A stretch of DNA of 64,000 nucleotides, from contig NZ_CP037922.1 of assembly GCF_004355185.1 (NCBI RefSeq), positions 2,046,001-2,110,000 on the forward strand, written 5' to 3'. Numbering within the stretch: the stretch's first letter is position 1; every line of letters starts with the position of its first letter. Source of the DNA: Hymenobacter radiodurans (GTDB lineage Bacteria; Bacteroidota; Bacteroidia; Cytophagales; Hymenobacteraceae). The position numbers were made by a program, and so were the translations under genes. The notes below the pieces were generated by a model that saw only the letters and a list, made by a program, of their open reading frames with translations, was not told the origin of the DNA and ran no database searches. Positions 29,219 to 38,617 of this stretch are shown here, in pieces.

Positions 29219-31732
29219 CTAATCCACAAACCCCATAGTCGGCATGCCGATGGGAGCCCCGGGGGGCATTTCTGCTGCCGGTGGGGGAATGAACGTCTTC
29301 GGATCGGCGCGGAACTGCTCGATTTGCGACAAGCCAAATAGGAGGTTGGCTTGTTGCGGCCCTTTGCCCCGCTTCACTTCCTTACGCATCCACTGCTGTA
29401 AGTCGTCTACGGCCAGCAGGGCCTGACCGCGTACACTGGCGGCGGCTCTGGTGTCGGCCGCGAGCTGCAACAGGTACTTCAAAGTAAGATTGTTGACCAC
29501 CGTTTGGAGCGCGCCCGCGTAGCCGGTTTCGGGCTTGGCGCGCCAAGTACGCGCCAGCAACTTCTCTACCATCGGCATAAACCCGGGCTGCTTACTGTCG
29601 CGGGCCTGATATTCAATGAGGCGTGCGGCGCGTTGCGGGTTTAGCAGGGAGGCAATAGTGGGGCCGGCAGCCGCTTCGGCCGTGGCCAGCGGATCGAAGG
29701 TGGGGCCGGTGTAGCCGGCAAAGGTTTCGAGCGTCTTGGGATAGCCTGACGGCCGGGGCGGAATCTTGGCAATAAGCGCCTCGGGCAGCTGCAGCGCGGC
29801 CGGCGTAACGGTCGTGAGCAACGCCTCAAACGCTTGCCACTGCACCGCTGGTTCTACCATCTGGGTAGGGGCCTGCCCGTCGTTTTTTACGGCATGAGTG
29901 AAAAATTGCCCTCCAAGCGATTTGGCTACAGCTTCTACTTGGTAGCGGTGGAGCAGGTACATGGGCACCAGCACTTCTTCCAACGTGGCCATGGGTGCCT
30001 CGGAGCGGATGGCTTTTTCGGAAAAGTTGTCGAGCACTTGTCGGCGCACCTGCATCAGGGTGGCTAGCTGGGCAATGGGGTCGGTGCCGTCTTCCCACTG
30101 ATTGGAGGCCGGGTGCGCGTAGCCGCCGATATCGGGGATAAAGCGGTGGCCCTGCTGCAGGGTTTCCTGCATAATGCGCTCCAGCGCCTGGTTTTCGTCG
30201 GTGCCCTTGGGGAAGTCGGCGTAGCCCCACGTGATAGCGCGCTTGTCCCAGCTGCCGATGCCGACTGCGTAGGCCTGCGACAAATCGAGGCTGCCGTCGG
30301 GCTGCAGACTAAAGCGCGGAAACGGATAATCCATCACCGAAGAGCGGTCTTTGGTACTGGCCGTGAAGTTGTGGTGCAGCCCCAGCGTGTGACCGATTTC
30401 GTGGGCCGAAAGCTGGCGAATACGAGCTAGCGCCATCTGCTCCATTTTGTCCGATACGGGCTTGCCGTCTTCGTAGGGCTGCAAGAGGCCTTCGGCAATA
30501 AGATAATCCTGGCGGTGGCGGTCGGCGCCCAGCGACACGATGCCTTTGATGATTTCGCCCGTGCGCGGGTCGACGTAGTTGGCCCCGTAGGAGTAGGCCC
30601 GCGGCACGCCCGACCGGTTAATCCAGTTAACCATGTTGTAGCGAATGTCCATGGGGTCGGCGCCTACGGGCAGCTCCTTGATTTGGAAGGCATCCTTATA
30701 GCCCGCCGCCTCAAAGGCCTGATTCCACCAAGCCCCGCCTTCTAGCAGCGCTTTTTTGATGGCCGCCGGCGCACCCCGATCGACGTAATACACAATGGGC
30801 TTTATGGCTTCGCTCACCGCCGCAGCGGGCTCTTTCTTTTCCAGGCGGTGGCGCACGATAAAGCGCTGCGCCAGCGGTTGGCTCATGGGGGCGGCAAAGT
30901 CCAGGTAGCTGAAGTCCTGAAAGCCGGAGCGGGGGTCGAACTTGCGGGGGCGGAATCCCTTTTCGGGGAGCTCAATAAAAGCCTGGTGCATCTGCACCGT
31001 CACGGCGTTCGGGTCGGGGGCCAGCGAGTAGTCGGCCCCCCGGCCGGGCGTGCTCGTAAACGTAATCATGGCCTCAAACTCCGTGTTCTTGGGGAAGTTG
31101 CGGGTGTTTTCCAGGTACACCGCCGAGCGCGACTCATCGACTTTGTAGCTAATGGGTTGTCCGGTACCGGGGCCGCCCATTAAGCTAGCGCCGGGTCCTT
31201 GGTACCCGCGACTGCCCAAGCCCTCGGCAATTTTTTGGCTGTCGCGCACCAGAAAAGGAGTGAGGTCGATCAGCACTTTTGAGCCTTCCGTGGCCACGGG
31301 TGCAAACCCCCAGATGACCGATTTGGCAAAGGCATTGTCCACGGCCCGCTGCTCGTCGGCGTTGTCGGTTACGGCCCGGTAGTCGTAGTTGGGCTCGATG
31401 AGCAGCACTTTGCCCCCCACGCGGATAAACTTGGCAATGGCCGAGTTGCTCTGGCCCCGCTCGATTCCTTTGCCCACGCTGCTGGCCAGGGAGCCGAAAT
31501 ACAAAAATTCCTGGTCGAAGCGCGTCACTTCCAGGAATATTTTACCCGTTTTCTGGTCGTAATAGAAAGGGAAATAACCGTCGAATTTCTGCATCCCCTT
31601 AATCTGCGCGGCTAGCGAGCCGGCTGGCTTGGCGGTGGCTGGAGCGCCTTGTTGGGCAAGGGCTGCTGGCCCCTGGAGAGTCAGCAGGCCGATGATTAGG
31701 AGTTCAACAGAATTGCGTGTAATATGCTTCAT
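29219..31732 (-). CDS. Secreted zinc metalloprotease (DUF5117/DUF4953 type)
   Basis: About 837 residues from ATG at 31732, starting with a signal peptide (MKHITRNSVELLIIGLLTLQ ending near ALAQQ). The zinc site HEIGHTLGLHHNF is the extended metzincin-type motif (HExxHxxGxxH). Upstream of it are DQEFLYFGSLASSVGKGIER and WNQAFEAAGYKDAFQIKELP; downstream is SSVMDYPFPRFSL, containing a Met-turn-like SVMDYP. This architecture is typical of large exported proteases of Bacteroidota. It is a single gene with a hairpin terminator after it. No sorting domain is visible at the C-terminus (PPGAPIGMPTMGFVD). Confidence 0.88.
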   Translation of the reverse strand: MKHITRNSVELLIIGLLTLQGPAALAQQGAPATAKPAGSLAAQIKGMQKFDGYFPFYYDQKTGKIFLEVTRFDQEFLYFGSLASSVGKGIERGQSNSAIAKFIRVGGKVLLIEPNYDYRAVTDNADEQRAVDNAFAKSVIWGFAPVATEGSKVLIDLTPFLVRDSQKIAEGLGSRGYQGPGASLMGGPGTGQPISYKVDESRSAVYLENTRNFPKNTEFEAMITFTSTPGRGADYSLAPDPNAVTVQMHQAFIELPEKGFRPRKFDPRSGFQDFSYLDFAAPMSQPLAQRFIVRHRLEKKEPAAAVSEAIKPIVYYVDRGAPAAIKKALLEGGAWWNQAFEAAGYKDAFQIKELPVGADPMDIRYNMVNWINRSGVPRAYSYGANYVDPRTGEIIKGIVSLGADRHRQDYLIAEGLLQPYEDGKPVSDKMEQMALARIRQLSAHEIGHTLGLHHNFTASTKDRSSVMDYPFPRFSLQPDGSLDLSQAYAVGIGSWDKRAITWGYADFPKGTDENQALERIMQETLQQGHRFIPDIGGYAHPASNQWEDGTDPIAQLATLMQVRRQVLDNFSEKAIRSEAPMATLEEVLVPMYLLHRYQVEAVAKSLGGQFFTHAVKNDGQAPTQMVEPAVQWQAFEALLTTVTPAALQLPEALIAKIPPRPSGYPKTLETFAGYTGPTFDPLATAEAAAGPTIASLLNPQRAARLIEYQARDSKQPGFMPMVEKLLARTWRAKPETGYAGALQTVVNNLTLKYLLQLAADTRAAASVRGQALLAVDDLQQWMRKEVKRGKGPQQANLLFGLSQIEQFRADPKTFIPPPAAEMPPGAPIGMPTMGFVD

Positions 31733-31959
31733 GCAGGAAAGGAATAGGGGCGCGAGGTAAGGCAAGTAAGGTTACAATAATTTGGGTAAGGAAGCCAGTA
31801 TTCACATCTGCGACTTACTGCGACTAAATTTGCCCCCCAGCTCCATTTGCTTCCGCACAAATGCGCGGCCGGAACCATCGCCTCTTTTCATATCATTGCT
31901 TTCGGTCCTGACGCCCGCATACCAGCCATCTTTACTGACATTACTGAACCTGACTGCGA

Positions 31960-32649
31960 ATGAGGCATACGGAGCAACATCGAACCCATCGTATTGGGTG
32001 GCTGCGGGCTGCCGTGCTGGGGGCCAACGATGGAATTATTTCTACGGCTAGTCTGGTGGTGGGCGTCGCGGCGGCGCATGCTTCGCGAGAGAGCGTGCTG
32101 GTGGCCGGCGTAGCCGGATTGGTCGCCGGGGCCATGTCGATGGCTACGGGCGAGTACGTATCCGTTAGCTCTCAGTCTGATACCGAACGGGCTGATCTGG
32201 CCCGTGAGCAGGCCGAGTTGCGCGACTCGCCGGACGCCGAACATGCCGAGTTGGCTGCCATTTACGTGGAGCGCGGCTTGGAGCCTGCCCTGGCCGACGA
32301 AGTAGCCCGGCAACTCACGGTCCACGACGCCTTGGGCGCTCATGCCCGCGACGAGTTGGGTATTTCCGAAATGGTGTCGGCCAATCCGGTGCAGGCCGCG
32401 CTGGCCTCGGCGGCTACCTTTACCGTGGGCGCGGCCCTGCCGCTGCTCGTTATTCTGGTGTCACCCCAGCGCCTGCTGGTCTGGAGCGTGTCGCTCACGT
32501 CCCTGCTGTTTCTGGCAGCGCTGGGCGGGTTGGCGGCCTACGTGGGCGGTTCTGGCGTGTGGAAGGCGGCTGGTCGGGTCAGCTTCTGGGGCGTGCTGGC
32601 CATGGCCCTGACCGCGGCCGTCGGGGCGTTTTTCAATGTTTCTCCCTGA
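31960..32649 (+). CDS. VIT1/CCC1-family transporter
   Basis: A 229-residue membrane protein of the VIT family (Fe2+/Mn2+ transporters). The first helix contains GANDGIISTASLVVGVAAA, the family signature, followed by AGAMSMATGEYVSVSSQSDT. A charged segment with many Glu (REQAELRDSPDAEHAELAAI) is the metal-binding domain between helices 2 and 3. Three more hydrophobic helices follow. ATG at 31960 gives the usual short N-terminus (MRHTEQHRTHRIGWLRAAV). It is transcribed away from the metalloprotease. Confidence 0.9.
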   Translation: MRHTEQHRTHRIGWLRAAVLGANDGIISTASLVVGVAAAHASRESVLVAGVAGLVAGAMSMATGEYVSVSSQSDTERADLAREQAELRDSPDAEHAELAAIYVERGLEPALADEVARQLTVHDALGAHARDELGISEMVSANPVQAALASAATFTVGAALPLLVILVSPQRLLVWSVSLTSLLFLAALGGLAAYVGGSGVWKAAGRVSFWGVLAMALTAAVGAFFNVSP

Positions 32650-32696
32650 CCCACCTTGCGGCTCATAGTCTTCGCTCATCTTTAGCTACTCTTCCT

Positions 32697-33167
32697 ATGA
32701 ACGGTGCTCATCTTCACCTGCTGCTGAACCACCTGCCTATTCTGGGGAGCCTTTTTGGTCTCGTGCTGCTGCTCGTGGCGCTGGTGCGCCGCCAGCCCTT
32801 ATTGGTGCGCGCCGGCCTGATCACGCTGCTCGTGGCGGCGGCGTTGGCTATTCCGGCTAATCTGACCGGGGAGGAGGCCGAGGAAGTCGTCGAGCACTAC
32901 CCCGGCGTCACGCACGCCCTGATTCACGCCCACGAGGAAGCGGCCGAGCTAGCTATGTGGGCGTTGGAGTTTACTGGTGCCCTGGCATTGGCCAGCCTTC
33001 TGCTGCTGACCCGTAACCATGCCCGTGCGGCCCTGTTTACCCGCCTGACCTTAGCTGGTGCCTTTATCAGCTTTGGGATGATGGCCCGCGCCGGTAACCT
33101 CGGCGGCCAGATTATGCACCCCGAAACCCGCGGCGACACTGTGTCAGCGCCCTTAGGAAGCCGCTGA
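32697..33167 (+). CDS. Four-helix membrane protein (DUF2231-like)
   Basis: About 156 residues from ATG at 32697. MNGAHLHLLLNHLPILGSLF resembles the opening of DUF2231-type membrane proteins. Four hydrophobic stretches are seen (about 10-28, 35-52, 87-105 and 115-130), with His residues in the first and middle loops that could bind haem or metal. A run EEAEEVVEHYPGVTHALIHA follows helix 2. It lies 47 bases after the transporter gene and is probably cotranscribed. The function is unknown. Confidence 0.75.
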   Translation: MNGAHLHLLLNHLPILGSLFGLVLLLVALVRRQPLLVRAGLITLLVAAALAIPANLTGEEAEEVVEHYPGVTHALIHAHEEAAELAMWALEFTGALALASLLLLTRNHARAALFTRLTLAGAFISFGMMARAGNLGGQIMHPETRGDTVSAPLGSR

Positions 33168-33589
33168 TCCTGTCTACTCGTAACGTGCGCTAAGCACCCT
33201 AGTGAGTACCAAAGGGAGAAGAGCCAATGAGGGCTCGGCCGCCGCGCGGGCCAGTAATCCGGCCGCTTTTGCCAACACTTACGCTAGAGAGTCTGCACCA
33301 ACGGCCTGCCTGGGCTACTATCCGTCCGGGCGGATCTAGGCGCGGCGCGTTCGCACCCTCATGCGCTGTATTGGTTATGATAAGATAAGGTTGGGTTTGG
33401 GATAGGCCCTTACAGTGGATTATTGCTCATCAGAAGAGTACAGGAGAGTCAACAGGTCAGATTACTGCTCCTTGTACTACCGAACACTGGCTTTTGTCGG
33501 CAGGCTCTCTTTAGCGAGCTGGCACGCCTAAGCTCCGGTGTTTGGAGGAGGTGCCTTGCCAACCCCGTTGCTTTATTCCCTGAACCTGC
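33168..33589. other. 420-base intergenic region before the pectinase gene
   Basis: No gene is seen. The second half (33360-33430) is AT-richer and may hold the promoter of the GH28 gene, but no clean -7/-33 pair is visible. Confidence 0.5.
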
Positions 33590-35125
33590 ATGCTACGCTA
33601 CGCCTTATTGCTCTTAGTTTTTCTGCATGGAATAAAGGCAGGAGCAGCACCTCTGGGGGGCAATTTTAACATCCGCGACTACGGCGCCAAGGGCGACAGC
33701 GCCACTCTCGATACCGACGCCATCAACCGCACCATTGCCGCGGCCGCTAAGGCAGGTGGGGGTACGGTGTACTTTCCGGCCGGCACCTACCGCAGCTTTT
33801 CCATCCGGCTGCAAAGCCGCATTTCGCTCTACCTAGACCAAGGCGCGACGCTGCTGGCGGCCACGCCGGTGGGCGATGTCGGCTACGACGCCCCGGAGCC
33901 GGGTGCGGACAACAGCTTACAGGATTTCGGGCACAGCCACTGGCACAACAGCCTGATCTGGGGCGAGAACCTGACCGACGTTTCCATTCTCGGACCCGGC
34001 ACTATTTACGGCCACGGCCTGACGCGGGAAGGCCCGCACCGCGCCCCGGTGGGCAACAAAGCCATTGCCCTCAAGCTCTGCCGCAATGTGATGCTCAAGG
34101 ACTTTACTGTGCTCTTTGGGGGGCATTTTGCCCTGCTGGCCACGGGCGTCGACAACCTCACCATCGATAATCTGAAGATTGACACCAACCGCGACGCGCT
34201 GGATATTGACGCCTGCCGCAACGTGCGCATCTCCAACTGCACCATCAACTCACCCTGGGACGATGCCATTTGCCTGAAAAGCTCATTTGCCCTGGGCTAC
34301 GCCCGCGCTACGGAGAATGTCACAATTACCAATTGCCAAGTCAGTGGCTACGACCGAGGCACGTTGCTAAATGGTACATATCAGCGCAAGGAAGCTCACT
34401 TGGTGCCCGATAAGGAAGGGCCCACTGGCCGCATCAAGTTCGGCACCGAGTCGAACGGTGGCTTTAAGAATATCGCCATCACCAACTGCGTGTTTGAGTA
34501 CTGCCGGGGCCTGGCCCTGGAAACCGTGGACGGCGGCTTGCTGGAGGACGTGACCATCAGCAACATCACCATGCGCGACATCATCAACGCGCCCATTTTT
34601 CTGCGTCTGGGCGGGCGGCTGCGAGCCCCGGCGGGCACGGAAGTAGGCAAGCTGCGCCGCATCAATATCAGCAACGTGAACGTGTATAATGCCGATTCGC
34701 GCTTCGGCTCGCTTATCAGCGGCTTGCCCGGTCACGCCATCGAGGATGTGCGCCTGAGCAACATCAGCATCTGGTATAAGCCGCTGGAAGCGGCCGATGC
34801 CAGCGCTATTCAGCTAGTCGTGCCCGAGCACGAGAAGGACTACCCGGAGCCGCAAAAGTTCGGCATACTGCCCGCCTACGGCTTTTTCATCCGGCACGTG
34901 AAGAATATTGAGCTGCACAACGTGAGCCTCACCTTCCTAGGCGCCGAAACGCGGTCCGCCCTGCAGCTCATCGACGTGCAGGGGGTCACACTACAGCATC
35001 TGACCGCGAAAAAGCCCCCCACGGCCCCGCTGATGCACCTCCAGGACGTCAGCGACCTCATGGTGCGCGACAGTGAGGGGCTGAAAAACCAGACGCTGCG
35101 CCAAGTAAAATCTAAGGCTTTGTAA
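33590..35125 (+). CDS. GH28 polygalacturonase-like enzyme
   Basis: A 511-residue secreted beta-helix enzyme. The signal peptide (MLRYALLLLVFLHGIKAGAA) is followed by the GH28 opening FNIRDYGAKGDSATLDTDAI and GGTVYFPAGTY. Catalytic-type Asp residues are seen in NRDALDID (about 200-207) and SPWDDAICLKS (about 221-231), and the substrate-binding RIKFGTESNGG at about 281-291. The usual GHG between these is not evident, which occurs in some subfamilies. Substrate is probably homogalacturonan or rhamnogalacturonan oligomers. The next gene, 21 bases downstream, is a pectin oligomer lyase, which supports the role. Confidence 0.9.
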   Translation: MLRYALLLLVFLHGIKAGAAPLGGNFNIRDYGAKGDSATLDTDAINRTIAAAAKAGGGTVYFPAGTYRSFSIRLQSRISLYLDQGATLLAATPVGDVGYDAPEPGADNSLQDFGHSHWHNSLIWGENLTDVSILGPGTIYGHGLTREGPHRAPVGNKAIALKLCRNVMLKDFTVLFGGHFALLATGVDNLTIDNLKIDTNRDALDIDACRNVRISNCTINSPWDDAICLKSSFALGYARATENVTITNCQVSGYDRGTLLNGTYQRKEAHLVPDKEGPTGRIKFGTESNGGFKNIAITNCVFEYCRGLALETVDGGLLEDVTISNITMRDIINAPIFLRLGGRLRAPAGTEVGKLRRINISNVNVYNADSRFGSLISGLPGHAIEDVRLSNISIWYKPLEAADASAIQLVVPEHEKDYPEPQKFGILPAYGFFIRHVKNIELHNVSLTFLGAETRSALQLIDVQGVTLQHLTAKKPPTAPLMHLQDVSDLMVRDSEGLKNQTLRQVKSKAL

Positions 35126-35146
35126 CCTGCCATTTGCCCCCCAGCT

Positions 35147-36532
35147 ATGAAAACCTATGTTAGCCTCGCCTTACTGAGTGCCGCCGTTTTCTTCTCGGAC
35201 GCTGCCCAAGCCCAGATTGGCCGGCGCTTTCCCTCGGAGCGAAAAGTGGTGAAAGACCCGGTCACGGGCACTATGCTCACCTTCCTGACCAGCACCCCGG
35301 CCGGCGACTCCAAGATTTACCCCACTCACAACCAATGGACTTCAGATGGGCAATGGCTGATTTTCCGCTCGGGTAGGGTAGAAGGGGAAGCCATGGCGGT
35401 GAACGAACAGACCGGCGACATGGTGCAAGTCACGGAGGGCGGCTATACGGGCATGCTCAACGTGGCCCGCAACACCATGAAGCTCTACTTTATGCGTCGC
35501 CCGCCCAGCAAGTCGGCTCCCGCCAAGGAGGCTGCAGCGGGCCCGACCGCGCCCGCCTCCCTGCAAATTGTGGAGGTAGACCTGGCCAAGCTCTTTGCCG
35601 ATAGCCAGGCCGGCAAAGTGAAGTCGGCCAAAACCTACCAGCGGGTGTGCGGTACCACGCCGGCCGCCATTCAGGCCGGTGGCGACATGGCCCTCGACGG
35701 CGACGAGGCCTGGGCCTACTTTCGTGTGGGTAAGGAAGAAGCCGCCCGGCATTTGGCCCCCGAAACGAAGCTGGAGCCCAACTTTGGCCCCCGCAACATG
35801 GGCGCCGGCCCCTCGGGCATTGCCGGCATGAATATCAAAACCGGCGCCATCAAGCACGTGGTGTCGGTGCCGTTCCAGATTGGGCATATACAGACTAATC
35901 CGTGGGTGCCGGGCGAGCTGGTTTTCTGCTGGGAAACCGGCGGCAAGTCGCCCCAGCGCACCTGGACGGTGCTCGCCGACGGCACCGGGCTGCGGCCCCT
36001 GTACCCGGAGGCGGAATACGAATGGGTGACGCACGAGGCCATCATCTCCAAAGATGAAACGGCCATGGCCATTATGGGCCACCGCAAAATACCAGCCGCT
36101 GCCACGGAAGCCGCCGTGGGCACGCCCGTGAGCGGGGCCAATCCCGGTCAGGAAGCCGCCTGGGGTCCGTCGGGCACCCGCGAAAAACCCACGGGCCTGG
36201 CCATCGTCAACTTTCGCACCCGCGAGGTGATGATTGCTGGTCAAACGCCCAGCGGCAGCGGCCTTTGGCACGTGAGCGGCTCCCCCGACGGCCGCTGGGC
36301 CGTGGGCGACGACTTCGCCCGCAACGTTTACCTCATCGACCGCCACACCCGCGAAATGCTGCTGCTCTCCGCCGGCCACAAGCAAACCGCCGCCGACCAC
36401 CCGCACCCCACCATGAGCCCCGACGGCACCAAAATCGAGATTCAATCAGCCATGCTTTCGGATGACAACCGCAGCATGAATATCTGCATCATCCCCGTAC
36501 CAGTGGAATGGCTAAAGCGGCAGTATAAATAA
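35147..36532 (+). CDS. Oligogalacturonate lyase (PL22)
   Basis: A 461-residue protein with a signal peptide (MKTYVSLALLSAAVFFSDAA) and the PL22 seven-blade propeller: FPSERKVVKDPVTGTMLTFL, then YPTHNQWTSDGQWLIFRS, GHIQTNPWVPGELVFCWETG and EYEWVTHEAIISKDE. The His in YPTHNQW, GHIQTNP and WVTHE fit metal/catalytic positions of the family. PL22 enzymes cleave unsaturated digalacturonate to monomers, the last lyase step of pectin breakdown. The start is 3 bases after a T/six-C motif (35133-35144). An insertion of Ala/Pro-rich residues (about 120-140) is unusual. Confidence 0.9.
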   Translation: MKTYVSLALLSAAVFFSDAAQAQIGRRFPSERKVVKDPVTGTMLTFLTSTPAGDSKIYPTHNQWTSDGQWLIFRSGRVEGEAMAVNEQTGDMVQVTEGGYTGMLNVARNTMKLYFMRRPPSKSAPAKEAAAGPTAPASLQIVEVDLAKLFADSQAGKVKSAKTYQRVCGTTPAAIQAGGDMALDGDEAWAYFRVGKEEAARHLAPETKLEPNFGPRNMGAGPSGIAGMNIKTGAIKHVVSVPFQIGHIQTNPWVPGELVFCWETGGKSPQRTWTVLADGTGLRPLYPEAEYEWVTHEAIISKDETAMAIMGHRKIPAAATEAAVGTPVSGANPGQEAAWGPSGTREKPTGLAIVNFRTREVMIAGQTPSGSGLWHVSGSPDGRWAVGDDFARNVYLIDRHTREMLLLSAGHKQTAADHPHPTMSPDGTKIEIQSAMLSDDNRSMNICIIPVPVEWLKRQYK

Positions 36533-36646
36533 CGCTGGGGGGCTTTTTTGCTTGCACATTACCTTATGAACACGTCTGTCATGCAGAGCCTTCCGTGCAT
36601 CCAGCGGCGACGAAGCATCTCGCGTGCTGACGTTGCCAAAGTAACT

Positions 36647-36738
36647 GTCATGCTGAGCTTGTCAAAGCATCTCTACTGGTTACTAATCAACGGTCTTGCA
36701 ACGAAGCGGCAGAGATGCTTCGACAAGCTCAGCATGAC
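36647..36738. repeat. Dispersed palindromic hairpin element, copy A
   Basis: Arms GTCATGCTGAGCTTGTC+AAGCATCTCT (36647-36674) and their reverse complement (36711-36738) match at 27 of 28 bases. The loop is 36 bases. A second copy with the same arms lies at 61064-61146. Just upstream (36586-36635) are fragments (TGTCATGCAGAGC and CGAAGCATCTCGCGTG) of what looks like a related element. The end of this copy supplies the ATG of the next gene. These are REP-like elements with no coding content. Confidence 0.85.
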
Positions 36739-37816
36739 GTTCTGGTACTACAAGCCCTACCTTCTGCTGCTCCTGTGCGGACTCAGCACTAGCGTTTTCG
36801 CCCAGGAAGACCGCGGCTACAACGTCTATCAGTTTCCGGCTAACATGATTCCTCGCATTGATGGCAAGACCGACGACTGGGACAGCTTCCCCAGCGAGTA
36901 TATCGTGGGCACCGACCAACTGTGGGACGACTCCAAGCGCTACCCAAAACCTGACGCTACCAACCTCGACGTGAGGGTGCGCGTGGCCTGGGTAAAGGGC
37001 CTCAACCGACTCTATTTCTTGTACGAAGCCTACGATGACTACTGGGATTTCACCCAGGCCGGTCTGCACAACGACACGTTTGAAATCATAGTCGATGGCG
37101 ACTTATCGGGCGGGCCGCTCATTGCCGAACAGCACCCCAATCAGGATTTGCCGCTGATGGAGCGCTACTTCGCCTTCCACGGCGTACACGCCCAGAACTA
37201 CCACATTTTCACGCCCGCCGTGGGCAAAGATTGGGCGCTGGCCTGGGGCAGCCAGCCCTGGATTAAAGAGCTACCCTACGCCAACATCGCCTACTCCTAC
37301 GATTTCAAGCCCGGCCAACCCGGCAAGTTGGTTGCCGAGTTCTGGATTTCGCCCTTCGATTACGCCGGGGCCGAAGGCCCCGCGCGGGCCGTCGAGTCGG
37401 TGCTGACCGATAACAAGAAAATCGGTCTCACCTGGGCTGTGATTGACTACGACGATGTAAACGACGAGCGCAAAAAAGGCTTCTGGAACCTGTCGAAGAA
37501 TCACAAAATGTACGGCAACTCCAGTTTGGGGACCATTTTTACCCTTCTGCCCCTGGCCGAGAAGTATCAGCCGAAGCTAGCGGCGCAGTGGTCATTTAGC
37601 GTAACCGATGCGGCCCGACGGCAGGTAACCTTTACAGACGAGAGCCGCGGCAGCATCAAGCGCTGGCACTGGGATTTTGGCGACGGCACCACGTCCAAGG
37701 AGCAAAGCCCGGTTCACCGCTACAAGGAAGCCGGCAAGTACATCGTCGTGCTGAACGTGGAAGGACTGGATGGTAAATCCCGCATGGCGAAAGTGTGGGA
37801 CGTAGCGGTGAAGTAG
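36734..37816 (+). CDS. Secreted PKD-domain protein of the pectin group
   Basis: About 360 residues from ATG at 36734, chosen because it directly precedes a signal peptide (MTFWYYKPYLLLLLCGLSTS, cleavage after VFAQ). Translation upstream would run through the hairpin repeat. The body has a carbohydrate-binding, DOMON-like look (RIDGKTDDWDSFPSEYIVG, DNTFEI-like HNDTFEIIVDGDLSGGPLI). The end is a clear PKD domain (WHWDFGDGTTSKEQSPVHRY then AGKYIVVLNVEG). It follows PL22 on the same strand and probably binds polysaccharide. No catalytic motif is evident. Confidence 0.82.
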   Translation: MTFWYYKPYLLLLLCGLSTSVFAQEDRGYNVYQFPANMIPRIDGKTDDWDSFPSEYIVGTDQLWDDSKRYPKPDATNLDVRVRVAWVKGLNRLYFLYEAYDDYWDFTQAGLHNDTFEIIVDGDLSGGPLIAEQHPNQDLPLMERYFAFHGVHAQNYHIFTPAVGKDWALAWGSQPWIKELPYANIAYSYDFKPGQPGKLVAEFWISPFDYAGAEGPARAVESVLTDNKKIGLTWAVIDYDDVNDERKKGFWNLSKNHKMYGNSSLGTIFTLLPLAEKYQPKLAAQWSFSVTDAARRQVTFTDESRGSIKRWHWDFGDGTTSKEQSPVHRYKEAGKYIVVLNVEGLDGKSRMAKVWDVAVK

Positions 37817-37830
37817 AAGGCTTTGCTACA

Positions 37831-38151
37831 TCATCGGTTTAACATCGCCCGATATGTTTCCACAAATTCTTTCGCTTCTCTCAGCGTCTCTGGATATTGA
37901 ACGTAGTTTCCATGTTTGGTAGTTTTCCAAGTAGGAAAGCACCCTGGATTGAGATGTTCGTATCTAAAACCGTGGTCAACGAGGTACTTCGCTGTTGCCC
38001 ACTTTTCAGTATCCTGTTTTTTAGGTGGGCGAAAGCGGTGCGATAGGATTACTACTGCTTCTCCACATTCTGGGCAATGTGTTGGACCTTTTGCGGAATA
38101 TGGCACATTGAACGCCTTGCGACAACTAAAGCATACGTGTTTCGCACCCAT
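37831..38151 (-). CDS. Small zinc-ribbon protein
   Basis: A 106-residue protein with two CxxC pairs, CFSCRKAF and CPECGE, 22 residues apart, forming a zinc ribbon. The C-terminus is helical (LREAKEFVETYRAML). No other domain is recognised. The base composition is lower in GC than its neighbours. It is divergent from the next gene with 36 bases between start codons, and both sit inside the pectin group, suggesting insertion. Confidence 0.7.
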   Translation of the reverse strand: MGAKHVCFSCRKAFNVPYSAKGPTHCPECGEAVVILSHRFRPPKKQDTEKWATAKYLVDHGFRYEHLNPGCFPTWKTTKHGNYVQYPETLREAKEFVETYRAMLNR

Positions 38152-38187
38152 AAACGAAGCTACAAGAAACCTTCGCTATTTACACCC

Positions 38188-38595
38188 ATGCTTTCGCCTT
38201 ATTCTGCCCAAAGTCTGAAGCCCTTGTTCGAAATACTTCCAGACTTGCGGCCATTTGTAACTGAGCAAACAGATTGGTTTGAAATAAAGATGGTTTCGCC
38301 CTCTGGGTGGGACTTTTGGGTGTCATCAGCGGGGAATGAAATCACCGTTGGCTTTGCCGAATATCACACCCATTTCGGATGGCACGAAGGCGACCCCACA
38401 GACGATGGCACTGATGCAGCCGAATTTATTCGTTCCCTTCGCACCGGACATTTGGTGCTAGCAGTTTGGTATCGGGGAGAAGAATACGCGGGCTCTCGGC
38501 CAGTTGAATCCCTTCAAGAGGCTCAACCGAAAACATGGTGCCAGCGCTGGTGGAGGCGAAAACAGCGCCTTCAAATCAAGGGGTGGATTGAATAA
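38188..38595 (+). CDS. Hypothetical protein (135 aa)
   Basis: From ATG at 38188 the product is MLSPYSAQSLKPLFEILPDL, then WFEIKMVSPSGWDFWVSSAG and ITVGFAEYHTHFGWHEGD, ending in a Trp/Arg-rich tail (TWCQRWWRRKQRLQIKG). It looks like a compact soluble protein. Sequences of this sort resemble the SUKH-like immunity-protein class, but the match is too weak to name. It pairs divergently with the zinc-ribbon gene and has lower GC than the surrounding pectin genes. Confidence 0.65.
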   Translation: MLSPYSAQSLKPLFEILPDLRPFVTEQTDWFEIKMVSPSGWDFWVSSAGNEITVGFAEYHTHFGWHEGDPTDDGTDAAEFIRSLRTGHLVLAVWYRGEEYAGSRPVESLQEAQPKTWCQRWWRRKQRLQIKGWIE

Positions 38596-38617
38596 ACGCC
38601 AATAAATTCCTTCCCAT

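Noticed and set aside
35342..36445. 367-codon frame opposite to the PL22 gene
   Set aside because: The reverse frame is a shadow; the + strand has a signal peptide and PL22 motifs throughout.
36548..36733. N-terminal extension of the PKD-domain protein
   Set aside because: It would be translated through the hairpin repeat, and the signal peptide begins at 36734.
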